Source: Candidatus Pelagibacter sp. (GTDB lineage: Bacteria > Pseudomonadota > Alphaproteobacteria > Pelagibacterales > Pelagibacteraceae). From it: a DNA stretch of 15,813 bases. The DNA lies in contig PAFP01000021.1 in the NCBI GenBank assembly GCA_002704185.1, forward strand, positions 1 through 15,813, read 5' to 3'. Shown here piece after piece: positions 1 through 7,227 of this stretch. Made by a program: the position numbers and the translations under genes. Below the pieces are notes generated by a model. The model did no database searches and was not told the DNA's origin. It saw only the letters and a list, made by a program, of their open reading frames with translations. Each line of letters begins with the position of its first letter. Positions within the stretch are counted from its first letter, which is position 1.

Positions 1-3000
1 TTGAAGATAATTTTGTAAAAGTAACCGATCATGACGCCTGTGGCGTAGGATTCATTGCTTCAACAAATGGCAAAAGTAGAAGAGAAGTTGTAATTAATGG
101 TATTGATGCTCTAAAGGCCGTTTGGCACAGAGGAGCTGTAGATGCTGATGGTAGAACAGGGGATGGCGCTGGTTTGCATATAGAATTTAATAAAGATTTC
201 TTTAAGGAAGAAATCAAAGAAACAGGTCATGAATTACTCGAAAATCAGAAATTATGCGTTGGAATGATATTTTTACCAAGAAGTAATTATGGTAGTCAAG
301 AAAGATGCAGGTCAATTGTTGAACAGGAGTTATTAAACAATAATTTTTATATCTTTGGTTGGAGACAGGTTCCGGTAAATGCAAAAGTACTTGGACAAAA
401 AGCTAATGATACCAGACCCGAAATTGAACAAATTATTTTTGCCTTTGATAAAAAAGATAAAGATTTTACTGATATAGAGACTAAGCTTTTTGTAGTAAGA
501 AAAAAAATTGAAAAAAAAGCTCTAAATGAACAATTAAATGATTTTTATATTTGTTCATTAAGTTCAAAGTCAGTAATTTATAAAGGTATGTTTCTGGCTG
601 AAAATATTTCAGATTTTTATCCAGATTTACTTGATGATAGATTTACCTCTAGATTTGCAATATTTCACCAAAGATTTTCTACAAATACATTTCCATCATG
701 GGAACTAGCTCAACCCTTCAGAGTTTTAGCTCATAACGGGGAGATAAATACATTGAAAGGAAATGTAAATTGGATGAAAACTCATGAAGCTGGGTTTGAA
801 AACAATTTAATAAAAAATATCAACGACATAAAGCCTGTAATTAAATCTAATAATTCAGACACAGCTTCTCTAGACGCAACATTTGAATTACTTGTTAGAT
901 CTGGTCGTACATTGCCAATAGCCAAAATGATGGTGATCCCAGAGGCATGGTCTAAAAAGAGCAAAATAATCCCAAAAACCCATAGAGATATGTATAATTA
1001 TTTAAACTCTGTTATTGAGCCATGGGACGGTCCAGCAGCTATAGCTGCATATGATGGTAAATGGATTATTGCAGCATCAGATAGAAACGGGTTAAGACCC
1101 TTAAGATATACTATTACGAAAGATAAAATGATTTTTGCTGGATCTGAAACGGGAATGGTACAAATAGATGAAAATAATATTTTGCATAGAGGTAGAGTAG
1201 GACCCGGTCAAATGATTTCATTAGATCTTGAAAAAGGTAAATATTTTGATGATATAAAAATTAAAGATAAACTATCAAATAACAGTATATTTAAAAAATT
1301 TGCAAATAATCATATTGAACTTGATAAATATTTTAAATCTTTAAAAGAGTTTAATATATTTGAGGGTAATGAATTAAGGCAAAGACAATTTTTAGCTGGA
1401 TTAACCATTGAAGATCTTGAAATCATTTTGCATCCGATGGTCGAAGATCAAAAAGAGGCAGTAGGATCTATGGGTGATGATACCCCGATAGCTGTACTGT
1501 CTAGTCAATATCGACCCCTGTCTAACTTTTTCAGACAAAATTTTAGCCAGGTAACTAATCCACCAATCGACTCCTTAAGAGAAAATAGAGTTATGTCTTT
1601 AAACACGAGGTTTGGAAATTTAGAGAATATATTAGATGACAAACTTACAGAGCAAAAAAGTTATTTATTAAGCAGTCCAGTTTTAACCAATTCTCAATTT
1701 AAAAAAGTTTTTGAAATATTTAAAAAAGATATAAAAGTTATTGACTGTAGTTACGAAATACAAAGTAAAAATGATCTCAAAAAAGAAATTGATAGAATTA
1801 GGCTTGAAGCAGAAAATTATGTGCGTGAGGGAGCAAAGCACTTAGTTCTTACTGATGAAAAAGTCTCGAAAAATAGTATCTCTATACCAATGATATTGGC
1901 TACAGGGGCCATACAATCACATTTGACGAATCTGGGATTAAGAAAATTTATCTCACTTAATATAAAGTCTTCTGAGTGTATTGATACTCATTATTTTGCT
2001 GTTCTAATTGGGGCTGGAGCAACTACAGTTAATCCATATTTAGCAATCGACTCAATATTTCAGAGATATAATAAAGGACTGTTTGGTAAATTAACCTTTA
2101 ACGATTGCGTTAATAGATATGTTCTAGCGATAAATAACGGCTTGTTAAAAATAATGTCTAAAATGGGTATATCAGTTATAAGTTCTTATAGGGGCGGACT
2201 TAACTTTCAATCACTTGGTCTAAGCAGAGCATTAGTAGCGGAGTATTTTCCAGGTTTAGAGTCAAGAATTTCTGGCATAGGTATAAGTGGGATTGAAAAA
2301 ATGATGCTTAATCAACATGAAAAAACTTTTAGAGAAAATATCATATCGTTACCAATCGGAGGTATCTATAAATATAGAAAAGATGGGGAATTACATGGTT
2401 ATCAAGCAAAGACTATTCATATGTTACAAAATGCTGTGACGAAAAATTCTTACAGATCATATAAGAAATATTCCGAGGAAGTCCAAAGTTTTCCACCAAT
2501 TCATTTAAGAGACTTGTTAGATTTTAAATCAAAAAAAAATTCTATATCTATAGATCAGGTCGAATCAATTACTGATATACGAAAAAGATTTGGTTCTGGA
2601 AGCATGTCTATGGGAGCATTGTCCAAAGAAGCACATGAAGCTTTAGCTATCGCAATGAATAGAATAGGAGGAGCATCTTGTAGCGGGGAAGGTGGCGAGG
2701 ATGAAACTAGATTTAAAAAAATGGAAAACGGTGATAGTGCAAACTCAAGAGTAAAGCAGGTTGCCTCAGGACGATTTGGTGTAACAGCAAAATATTTAAA
2801 TAATTGTAATGAAATTGAAATTAAAATTGCCCAGGGAGCAAAACCCGGAGAAGGTGGACAACTACCTGGTTTCAAAGTTTCTAAATATATTTCTAAATTA
2901 AGATACTCAACTACTGGAGTAACACTAGTATCACCTCCTCCTCATCATGATATTTATTCAATTGAAGATCTAGCTCAGCTAATATACGATTTAAAACAAA

Positions 3001-4475
3001 TTAACCCAACTGCTCGTGTTGGTGTAAAACTAGTTGCATCAAATGGAGTTGGCACTATTGCTGCAGGAGTTGCTAAAGCAAAAGCAGATATTATTCTAAT
3101 TAGTGGACATAATGGAGGATCAGGTGCAACTCCACAGACTAGTGTAAAATATGTAGGTTTACCTTGGGAGATGGGATTAACTGAAACTAATCAAATTTTA
3201 ACTTTAAATGGTTTAAGACATAACGTGGTATTAAGAACTGATGGAGGTATCAAAACAGGAAGAGATGTGGTTATGGCAGCAATGATGGGTGCAGACGAGT
3301 TTGGTATAGCTACCACCAGTCTAATTGCCATGGGATGCATCATGGTTAGACAATGTCATTCAGATACATGTCCTGTTGGGATATGTACACAAAAAGAGAG
3401 TTTAAGGGCAAAGTTTGTAGGCACGCCTGAAAAGGTCGTAAATTTATTTTCATTCATAGCTGAAGAAGTTAGAGAAATCCTAGCTTCATTAGGTTTTAAG
3501 TCATTAAACGAAATAATCGGTAGAACTGATTTATTAGCACAGGTTTCAAAGGGCTCCGAGAACCTCGATGACTTAGATTTTAACCCCCTTTTAGTACAAG
3601 CAGATCCAGGAGATAACCCAAGGTTCTGCAAAGATAAATTAAGAAACACTGTGCCCGACACACTTGATGAAAAAATTATAAAAGATACCGGGCATTTGAT
3701 AGAAAAAGGCCAAAAGATAGAAATTACTTATAATGTTAAAAATACTGACAGAACCATTGGAGCGAGATTATCATCTTTGTTAACTACGAAATACAGTGAA
3801 AGAAAATTATCAAAAGATCAAATCAATATCACTTTACGTGGGTCTGCCGGACAATCTTTAGGCGCCTTTGCAGTATTAGGTATTAAGATAAACGTCATTG
3901 GTGATTGTAATGATTATGTAGGAAAAGGTTTATCAGGAGCAACACTAGTTGTTAGGCCGTCAAAATTATCAAATTTGGAAACCAACCAAAACACAATTAT
4001 TGGAAATACAGTTTTATATGGCGCTACATCTGGTAACTTATTTGCAGCTGGTCAGGCCGGAGAGAGATTTGCTGTTAGAAATTCAGGAGCCAATGCCGTT
4101 ACGGAGGGAGTGGGTACTAATGCATGTGAATATATGACGGGTGGAAATGTAGTTATATTAGGTGATGTAGGAGATAATTTTGCAGCAGGGATGACTGGAG
4201 GTATGGCATTTGTCTTTGATCCAAAAAACAAAATACAAAATATTATTAATTCTAAAACTGTTGTTTGGAATAAAATTGAGATTAGTTATTGGGAGGACCT
4301 TCTAAAAGATCTAATAACAAAGCACCAGGTTAATACTAAATCTTCTTTTGCAAAGAACATTTTAGATAATTGGGAAGAAAATATTAATTATTTTATTCAA
4401 GTATGTCCAATTGAGATGTTAGATAAAATTGAGCACCCAATTACTAAAAACAAAATAGATACGAAAGCTGGTTAA
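1..4475 (+). CDS. gltB: Glutamate synthase large (alpha) subunit, 5' end outside the window
   Basis: Ferredoxin- or NADPH-dependent GOGAT large subunit: it releases ammonia from glutamine and adds it to 2-oxoglutarate to give two glutamates in the cytoplasm. The reading frame is open from base 3 and gives 1490 visible residues. The likely catalytic N-terminal Cys of the class II amidotransferase (in DACGVGFIA) is at bases 39-41, so only the start codon and a short propeptide are missing. Domains in order are the amidotransferase (to about residue 430, with AHNGEINTLKGN), the central domain, the FMN-binding synthase domain (GSMSMGALSKEAHEAL, GGASCSGEGGED) and the C-terminal GXGXG beta-helix. 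The [3Fe-4S] cysteines with C-x5-C-x4-C spacing are at bases 3336, 3354 and 3369. Counted from the catalytic Cys they are about 1100, 1106 and 1111, close to the well-studied Azospirillum enzyme. The ATG at 174 is internal and is not the start. The small subunit gene gltD does not follow. Confidence 0.96.
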   Translation, partial: EDNFVKVTDHDACGVGFIASTNGKSRREVVINGIDALKAVWHRGAVDADGRTGDGAGLHIEFNKDFFKEEIKETGHELLENQKLCVGMIFLPRSNYGSQERCRSIVEQELLNNNFYIFGWRQVPVNAKVLGQKANDTRPEIEQIIFAFDKKDKDFTDIETKLFVVRKKIEKKALNEQLNDFYICSLSSKSVIYKGMFLAENISDFYPDLLDDRFTSRFAIFHQRFSTNTFPSWELAQPFRVLAHNGEINTLKGNVNWMKTHEAGFENNLIKNINDIKPVIKSNNSDTASLDATFELLVRSGRTLPIAKMMVIPEAWSKKSKIIPKTHRDMYNYLNSVIEPWDGPAAIAAYDGKWIIAASDRNGLRPLRYTITKDKMIFAGSETGMVQIDENNILHRGRVGPGQMISLDLEKGKYFDDIKIKDKLSNNSIFKKFANNHIELDKYFKSLKEFNIFEGNELRQRQFLAGLTIEDLEIILHPMVEDQKEAVGSMGDDTPIAVLSSQYRPLSNFFRQNFSQVTNPPIDSLRENRVMSLNTRFGNLENILDDKLTEQKSYLLSSPVLTNSQFKKVFEIFKKDIKVIDCSYEIQSKNDLKKEIDRIRLEAENYVREGAKHLVLTDEKVSKNSISIPMILATGAIQSHLTNLGLRKFISLNIKSSECIDTHYFAVLIGAGATTVNPYLAIDSIFQRYNKGLFGKLTFNDCVNRYVLAINNGLLKIMSKMGISVISSYRGGLNFQSLGLSRALVAEYFPGLESRISGIGISGIEKMMLNQHEKTFRENIISLPIGGIYKYRKDGELHGYQAKTIHMLQNAVTKNSYRSYKKYSEEVQSFPPIHLRDLLDFKSKKNSISIDQVESITDIRKRFGSGSMSMGALSKEAHEALAIAMNRIGGASCSGEGGEDETRFKKMENGDSANSRVKQVASGRFGVTAKYLNNCNEIEIKIAQGAKPGEGGQLPGFKVSKYISKLRYSTTGVTLVSPPPHHDIYSIEDLAQLIYDLKQINPTARVGVKLVASNGVGTIAAGVAKAKADIILISGHNGGSGATPQTSVKYVGLPWEMGLTETNQILTLNGLRHNVVLRTDGGIKTGRDVVMAAMMGADEFGIATTSLIAMGCIMVRQCHSDTCPVGICTQKESLRAKFVGTPEKVVNLFSFIAEEVREILASLGFKSLNEIIGRTDLLAQVSKGSENLDDLDFNPLLVQADPGDNPRFCKDKLRNTVPDTLDEKIIKDTGHLIEKGQKIEITYNVKNTDRTIGARLSSLLTTKYSERKLSKDQINITLRGSAGQSLGAFAVLGIKINVIGDCNDYVGKGLSGATLVVRPSKLSNLETNQNTIIGNTVLYGATSGNLFAAGQAGERFAVRNSGANAVTEGVGTNACEYMTGGNVVILGDVGDNFAAGMTGGMAFVFDPKNKIQNIINSKTVVWNKIEISYWEDLLKDLITKHQVNTKSSFAKNILDNWEENINYFIQVCPIEMLDKIEHPITKNKIDTKAG

Positions 4476-4480
4476 GATAT

Positions 4481-5311
4481 TTGAAGTTATTTTGTTTTGG
4501 ATTAGGTCAAACAGTAAAAAATTTAATAAGTGAGCTTAAGAAAAAAAATTTCCATAATATTTCTTTAATTAGTAGATCACATTGCAAAGATGTTGAGAAT
4601 TATTATAAAATAAATGAAGGTTATATTGATAAAGAAATTATTAAAAAAGTAATCGAATCAACTCATATATTAATATCTCTACCACCACCATACGAAAATT
4701 TTGTTTTAAAAAATTTTAAAAATATTATCAATGAGTCAAAAAATCTTAAATGGCTTGGTTACCTATCTTCCACAAGTGTATACGGAAATCATGATGGTAA
4801 ATGGGTCGATGAAAATTCAATTACAAAACCACAAACCACTTTAGGCAAAAAAAGACTTTCTGCTGAAAAAAATCTTCTAAAATTAAAAAAATTAAGAATT
4901 TTTAGATTATCTGGCATTTATTCAAAAAAAAATAATGTATTTAACAGGATTAATAATAATCAAATTCGTGTCATAAAAGGTAAAGATAACTATTTTTCAA
5001 GAATATATATTGATGATATAATCGAAACGTTGATAAAATCATTTGAGAATTTAAAAGATAATCAAATTTATAATGTATGCGATGATTTACCTACTAAATA
5101 CGTTGATGTAATTAAGTATGCATGTCAATTATTAAATAAAGATTATAATTTTCCAGAAATTGAATTTAATCAAATTGAAAACAAAATACTTTCTGAATTT
5201 TACAAGGATAATAAAAGAGTATCAAATAAAAAAATTAAAGAATCTTTGGGTGTAAACCTAAAATTTCCTACATATAAGCATGGCTTAGATTATATTTTTA
5301 AGAATATCTAA
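4481..5311 (+). CDS. Atypical SDR family NAD(P)-binding protein (YeeZ-like epimerase fold)
   Basis: A 276-residue Rossmann-fold protein, probably a cytoplasmic NAD(P)-dependent oxidoreductase or epimerase of unknown substrate. The N-terminal dinucleotide-binding loop is seen in FGLGQT (residues 6-11). The strand ending in LISLPPP (64-70) and the SSTSVYG motif (96-102) followed by HDGKWVDE match the YeeZ-like atypical SDR group. Where extended SDRs carry YGxSK, this protein has LGKKR (121-125), so the classical catalytic Tyr is absent. This fits the atypical class but leaves its activity open. The start is TTG: it lies 5 bp after the gltB stop, no ATG occurs near it, and the Rossmann strand begins immediately, so a later start would remove the cofactor site. 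It is probably cotranscribed with gltB. The last 27 bases overlap the 3' end of the opposing hydrolase gene. Fold assignment is firm; function is not. Confidence 0.86.
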   Translation: MKLFCFGLGQTVKNLISELKKKNFHNISLISRSHCKDVENYYKINEGYIDKEIIKKVIESTHILISLPPPYENFVLKNFKNIINESKNLKWLGYLSSTSVYGNHDGKWVDENSITKPQTTLGKKRLSAEKNLLKLKKLRIFRLSGIYSKKNNVFNRINNNQIRVIKGKDNYFSRIYIDDIIETLIKSFENLKDNQIYNVCDDLPTKYVDVIKYACQLLNKDYNFPEIEFNQIENKILSEFYKDNKRVSNKKIKESLGVNLKFPTYKHGLDYIFKNI

Positions 5312-6046
5312 AATTATTTCTTTTATTCTTTTAAGATCTTGTATTTTAGATAGTGAGTGATCACCATCTTTTTGTAAAAAAATTTTTTTATCTTTACTAT
5401 TTAAAATCATATTCATATCTAATGTGTCTTGAAATGAAACAACCTTATCTTTTTGACCGGTTATTAATTTTATAGGTATTTTTAAATTAATTTTTTTTTC
5501 TTTAAGTAAATATTTTTTGCTATTTCTAATAAGATTAATAGAGATAGGATAATAACCACCATAACTATTTTTCAAATAATGTACTTTTCCATTTGATATT
5601 TTTTTTTTTATTTTGGGAGAAAAATTTTTCCACATCTTTTTTTCAGTAAAATCGTAAGCTGCCGCTATACCAATAAATGCTATTATATTCTTTAATTTTT
5701 TTAGTAATAAAATTCCAATCCATCCACCCATTGAAGATCCGATTAAAATTATTTTTTTATTTTTAACTAAGCTTTTTATAATTTCTTTTGATTGGCCATA
5801 CCAATCACTAATCCCAAAATCTAAAAAATTTCCTGAGGATTTTCCATGACCTAATAAATCAAAAGCTAAAAAATTTATATTTAATTTTTTGCTGAGTTTA
5901 TAAATATATTTAACTTTTTTTCCGTTTATATCAGACATCATACCGTGCAGAAAAATTATTACTATTTTTGATTTTGATTTATTATATATATATCTAATTT
6001 TTTTCCCGTCATTGGTATTATAAAAATAGTACTTATTTTTTGTCAT
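5285..6046 (-). CDS. Alpha/beta hydrolase (serine hydrolase, substrate unknown)
   Basis: A 253-residue single-domain alpha/beta hydrolase with a complete-looking catalytic triad. The oxyanion-loop HG is at residues 34-35 (FLHGMMSD), GHGKSSG lies at 66-72, and the nucleophile elbow GSSMGG places Ser at 105. The acid is likely Asp200 (TGQKDKVV) and the base His230 (DGDHSLS). The layout resembles the small esterase/thioesterase hydrolases of the ABHD10/BEM46 kind, but the substrate cannot be read from sequence. There is no signal peptide or membrane segment, so it is probably cytoplasmic. Lysine is extremely frequent (48 of 253), as expected from strong AT pressure. It starts with ATG (MTKNK) and is divergent from the glycosyltransferase across only 36 bp. 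Its 3' end runs 27 bases into the SDR gene. It is the only complete minus-strand gene in the window. Confidence 0.87.
   Translation of the reverse strand: MTKNKYYFYNTNDGKKIRYIYNKSKSKIVIIFLHGMMSDINGKKVKYIYKLSKKLNINFLAFDLLGHGKSSGNFLDFGISDWYGQSKEIIKSLVKNKKIILIGSSMGGWIGILLLKKLKNIIAFIGIAAAYDFTEKKMWKNFSPKIKKKISNGKVHYLKNSYGGYYPISINLIRNSKKYLLKEKKINLKIPIKLITGQKDKVVSFQDTLDMNMILNSKDKKIFLQKDGDHSLSKIQDLKRIKEIILDILKNII
5305..5352. repeat. 10-bp inverted repeat at the convergent gene ends
   Basis: The arm tatctaaaat (5305-5314) is perfectly complementary in reverse to attttagata (5343-5352), with a 28-base loop that itself contains the palindrome aagatctt (5333-5340). The left arm spans the SDR stop codon and the right arm lies inside the hydrolase gene. 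It could act as a weak bidirectional terminator or mRNA end stabiliser. The stem is AT-rich and no T run follows directly, so it may be chance in such AT-rich DNA. Confidence 0.25.
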
Positions 6047-6093
6047 AAATAAATATCATGATATATGATTAACACTTAATTTATGACAAAAAA
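6036..6093. repeat. 15-bp perfect inverted repeat spanning the divergent start codons
   Basis: The arm at 6036-6050 (ttttttgtcataaat) and the arm at 6079-6093 (atttatgacaaaaaa) are exact reverse complements with a 28-base centre. Each arm contains the ATG-ACA-AAA start (Met-Thr-Lys) of one of the two divergent genes, so part of the symmetry comes from the shared N-terminal codons. The ATTT just upstream of each ATG is also shared, which the codons do not require. The centre contains a separate 12-bp perfect palindrome, atatcatgatat, at 6053-6064. Confidence 0.6.
6040..6069 (+). promoter_or_regulatory. Candidate sigma70-type promoter for the glycosyltransferase/thrS direction
   Basis: A -35-like TTGTCA (6040-6045, 5 of 6 to consensus) and a -10-like TATGAT (6064-6069, 5 of 6) are separated by 18 bp. 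Transcription would begin near 6076, leaving a leader of only about 7 bases before the ATG at 6083. By symmetry a TTGTCA also lies on the minus strand (6089-6084), with a poorer TATATC 18 bp away that could serve the hydrolase. AT-rich DNA yields such matches easily, but this is the only place a promoter for either divergent gene can be close to its start. Confidence 0.4.
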
Positions 6094-7219
6094 AATTAAA
6101 TTATTACAAATCATACCTCGAATGGATATTGGTGGAGCTGAAACTGGTTGCCTGCACATTGCTGAGTATTTAGCTCGTATTGGTCACAAATCATTTATAC
6201 TTACATCAGGGGGTAATTTATTAAATTTAATAGATAGAAACAAAATAGGTATTTTAAATTGGCCGGTCTCAAAAAATTTTTTTATGATATTTTTTAATAT
6301 TTTTGTAATTTTATTTTTAATTTTATTTAAAAGTATAAATATATGTCATGTGAGAAGCCGAGGACCAGCGTGGTCTGCTTATTTTGCCTGTAAATTAACT
6401 AATATTCCGTTAGTTTCTACTTTTCACGGTACTTACAATTTTAAATCTAATATTAAACTATTTTATAATTCAGTTATGCTTAGAACTAATCATGTAATCG
6501 CAGGATCTGATTACATTTTAAATCATATTTATAAAAATTACAAAACAGAAAAACAAATATCAGTTATAAAAAGGGGTATTGATACTAATTATTTCTCAAA
6601 TAAAAATGTTTCAGAGACTGAAGAAAACAAATTAAAAGATTTTTTGCAAATTCCAAAAGATAAATTTTTAATACTATTGCCAGGCAGATTAACATACTGG
6701 AAAGGTCAAAAATTATTTATTGAAGCTATTAACTTTCTTAAAACTAGTAACAAATTTGAAAATTGCTTTGCTTTGGTTATTGGTAGTGACCAAGGTAGAA
6801 AAAAATATAGAGATGAGTTAATAAATATGGTGAACAAATACAACTTAAAAAATACACTTAAAATAGCTCATGGAATTAATAAAATGCCAGTAGCTTACTC
6901 AATTTCTAATTTAATAGTATCATCCTCAATTGAACCAGAGGCCTTTGGGAGGGTGAGTGTTGAAGCTCAATCTATGGAAAAACCAATATTAGCCAGTAAT
7001 CTTGGAGGATCTACTGAAACTATTATTCCTGAAAAAACAGGTTGGTTATTTAGAAGTGAGAGTGTTTCAGAATTAGCTAATTCGATTGAAATGATTACAA
7101 AATTAGATAAAAAAGTTTTAGACGCAATTGGAAGACAAGGTAGAAAAAATGTATTGGAAAATTACTCGAAAGACAGGATGTGCTCAAAAACACTAGAAAT
7201 TTATAACTCATTAGTTTAG
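6083..7219 (+). CDS. Glycosyltransferase family 4 (GT-B fold)
   Basis: A 378-residue retaining GT-B enzyme that transfers a sugar from a nucleotide-sugar donor to an unknown acceptor, probably a lipid-linked or surface glycan precursor at the inner face of the membrane. The N-terminal acceptor domain begins with the typical IIPRMDIGGAET (residues 10-21) and includes HVRSRGPAWSAY (89-100) and TFHGTY (113-118). The C-terminal donor domain starts near 193 with LLPGRLTYWKGQ (198-209) and carries the GT4 E-x7-E pair, Glu286 and Glu294, in EPEAFGRVSVEA, followed by ASNLGGSTE. Residues 66-82 form a strongly hydrophobic stretch that may help membrane association. It starts with ATG (MTKKIK) directly before the first beta strand and has no clear Shine-Dalgarno. 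It ends 8 bp before thrS, so the two may share a transcript. Donor and acceptor are not predictable. Confidence 0.92.
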   Translation: MTKKIKLLQIIPRMDIGGAETGCLHIAEYLARIGHKSFILTSGGNLLNLIDRNKIGILNWPVSKNFFMIFFNIFVILFLILFKSINICHVRSRGPAWSAYFACKLTNIPLVSTFHGTYNFKSNIKLFYNSVMLRTNHVIAGSDYILNHIYKNYKTEKQISVIKRGIDTNYFSNKNVSETEENKLKDFLQIPKDKFLILLPGRLTYWKGQKLFIEAINFLKTSNKFENCFALVIGSDQGRKKYRDELINMVNKYNLKNTLKIAHGINKMPVAYSISNLIVSSSIEPEAFGRVSVEAQSMEKPILASNLGGSTETIIPEKTGWLFRSESVSELANSIEMITKLDKKVLDAIGRQGRKNVLENYSKDRMCSKTLEIYNSLV

Positions 7220-7227
7220 AAACTTAT

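Noticed and set aside
174..176. ATG at 174 as the start of gltB
   Set aside because: The frame is open to the left edge and encodes the conserved DACGVGFIA amidotransferase start with the catalytic Cys at 39-41, so this ATG is internal.
2555..2875. Antisense frame of 106 codons inside gltB
   Set aside because: Shadow of the FMN-domain coding sequence; it has no family resemblance and opposes a strongly conserved gene.
3356..3661. Antisense frame of 101 codons inside gltB
   Set aside because: Shadow over the Fe-S region; no recognisable domain or ribosome binding site.
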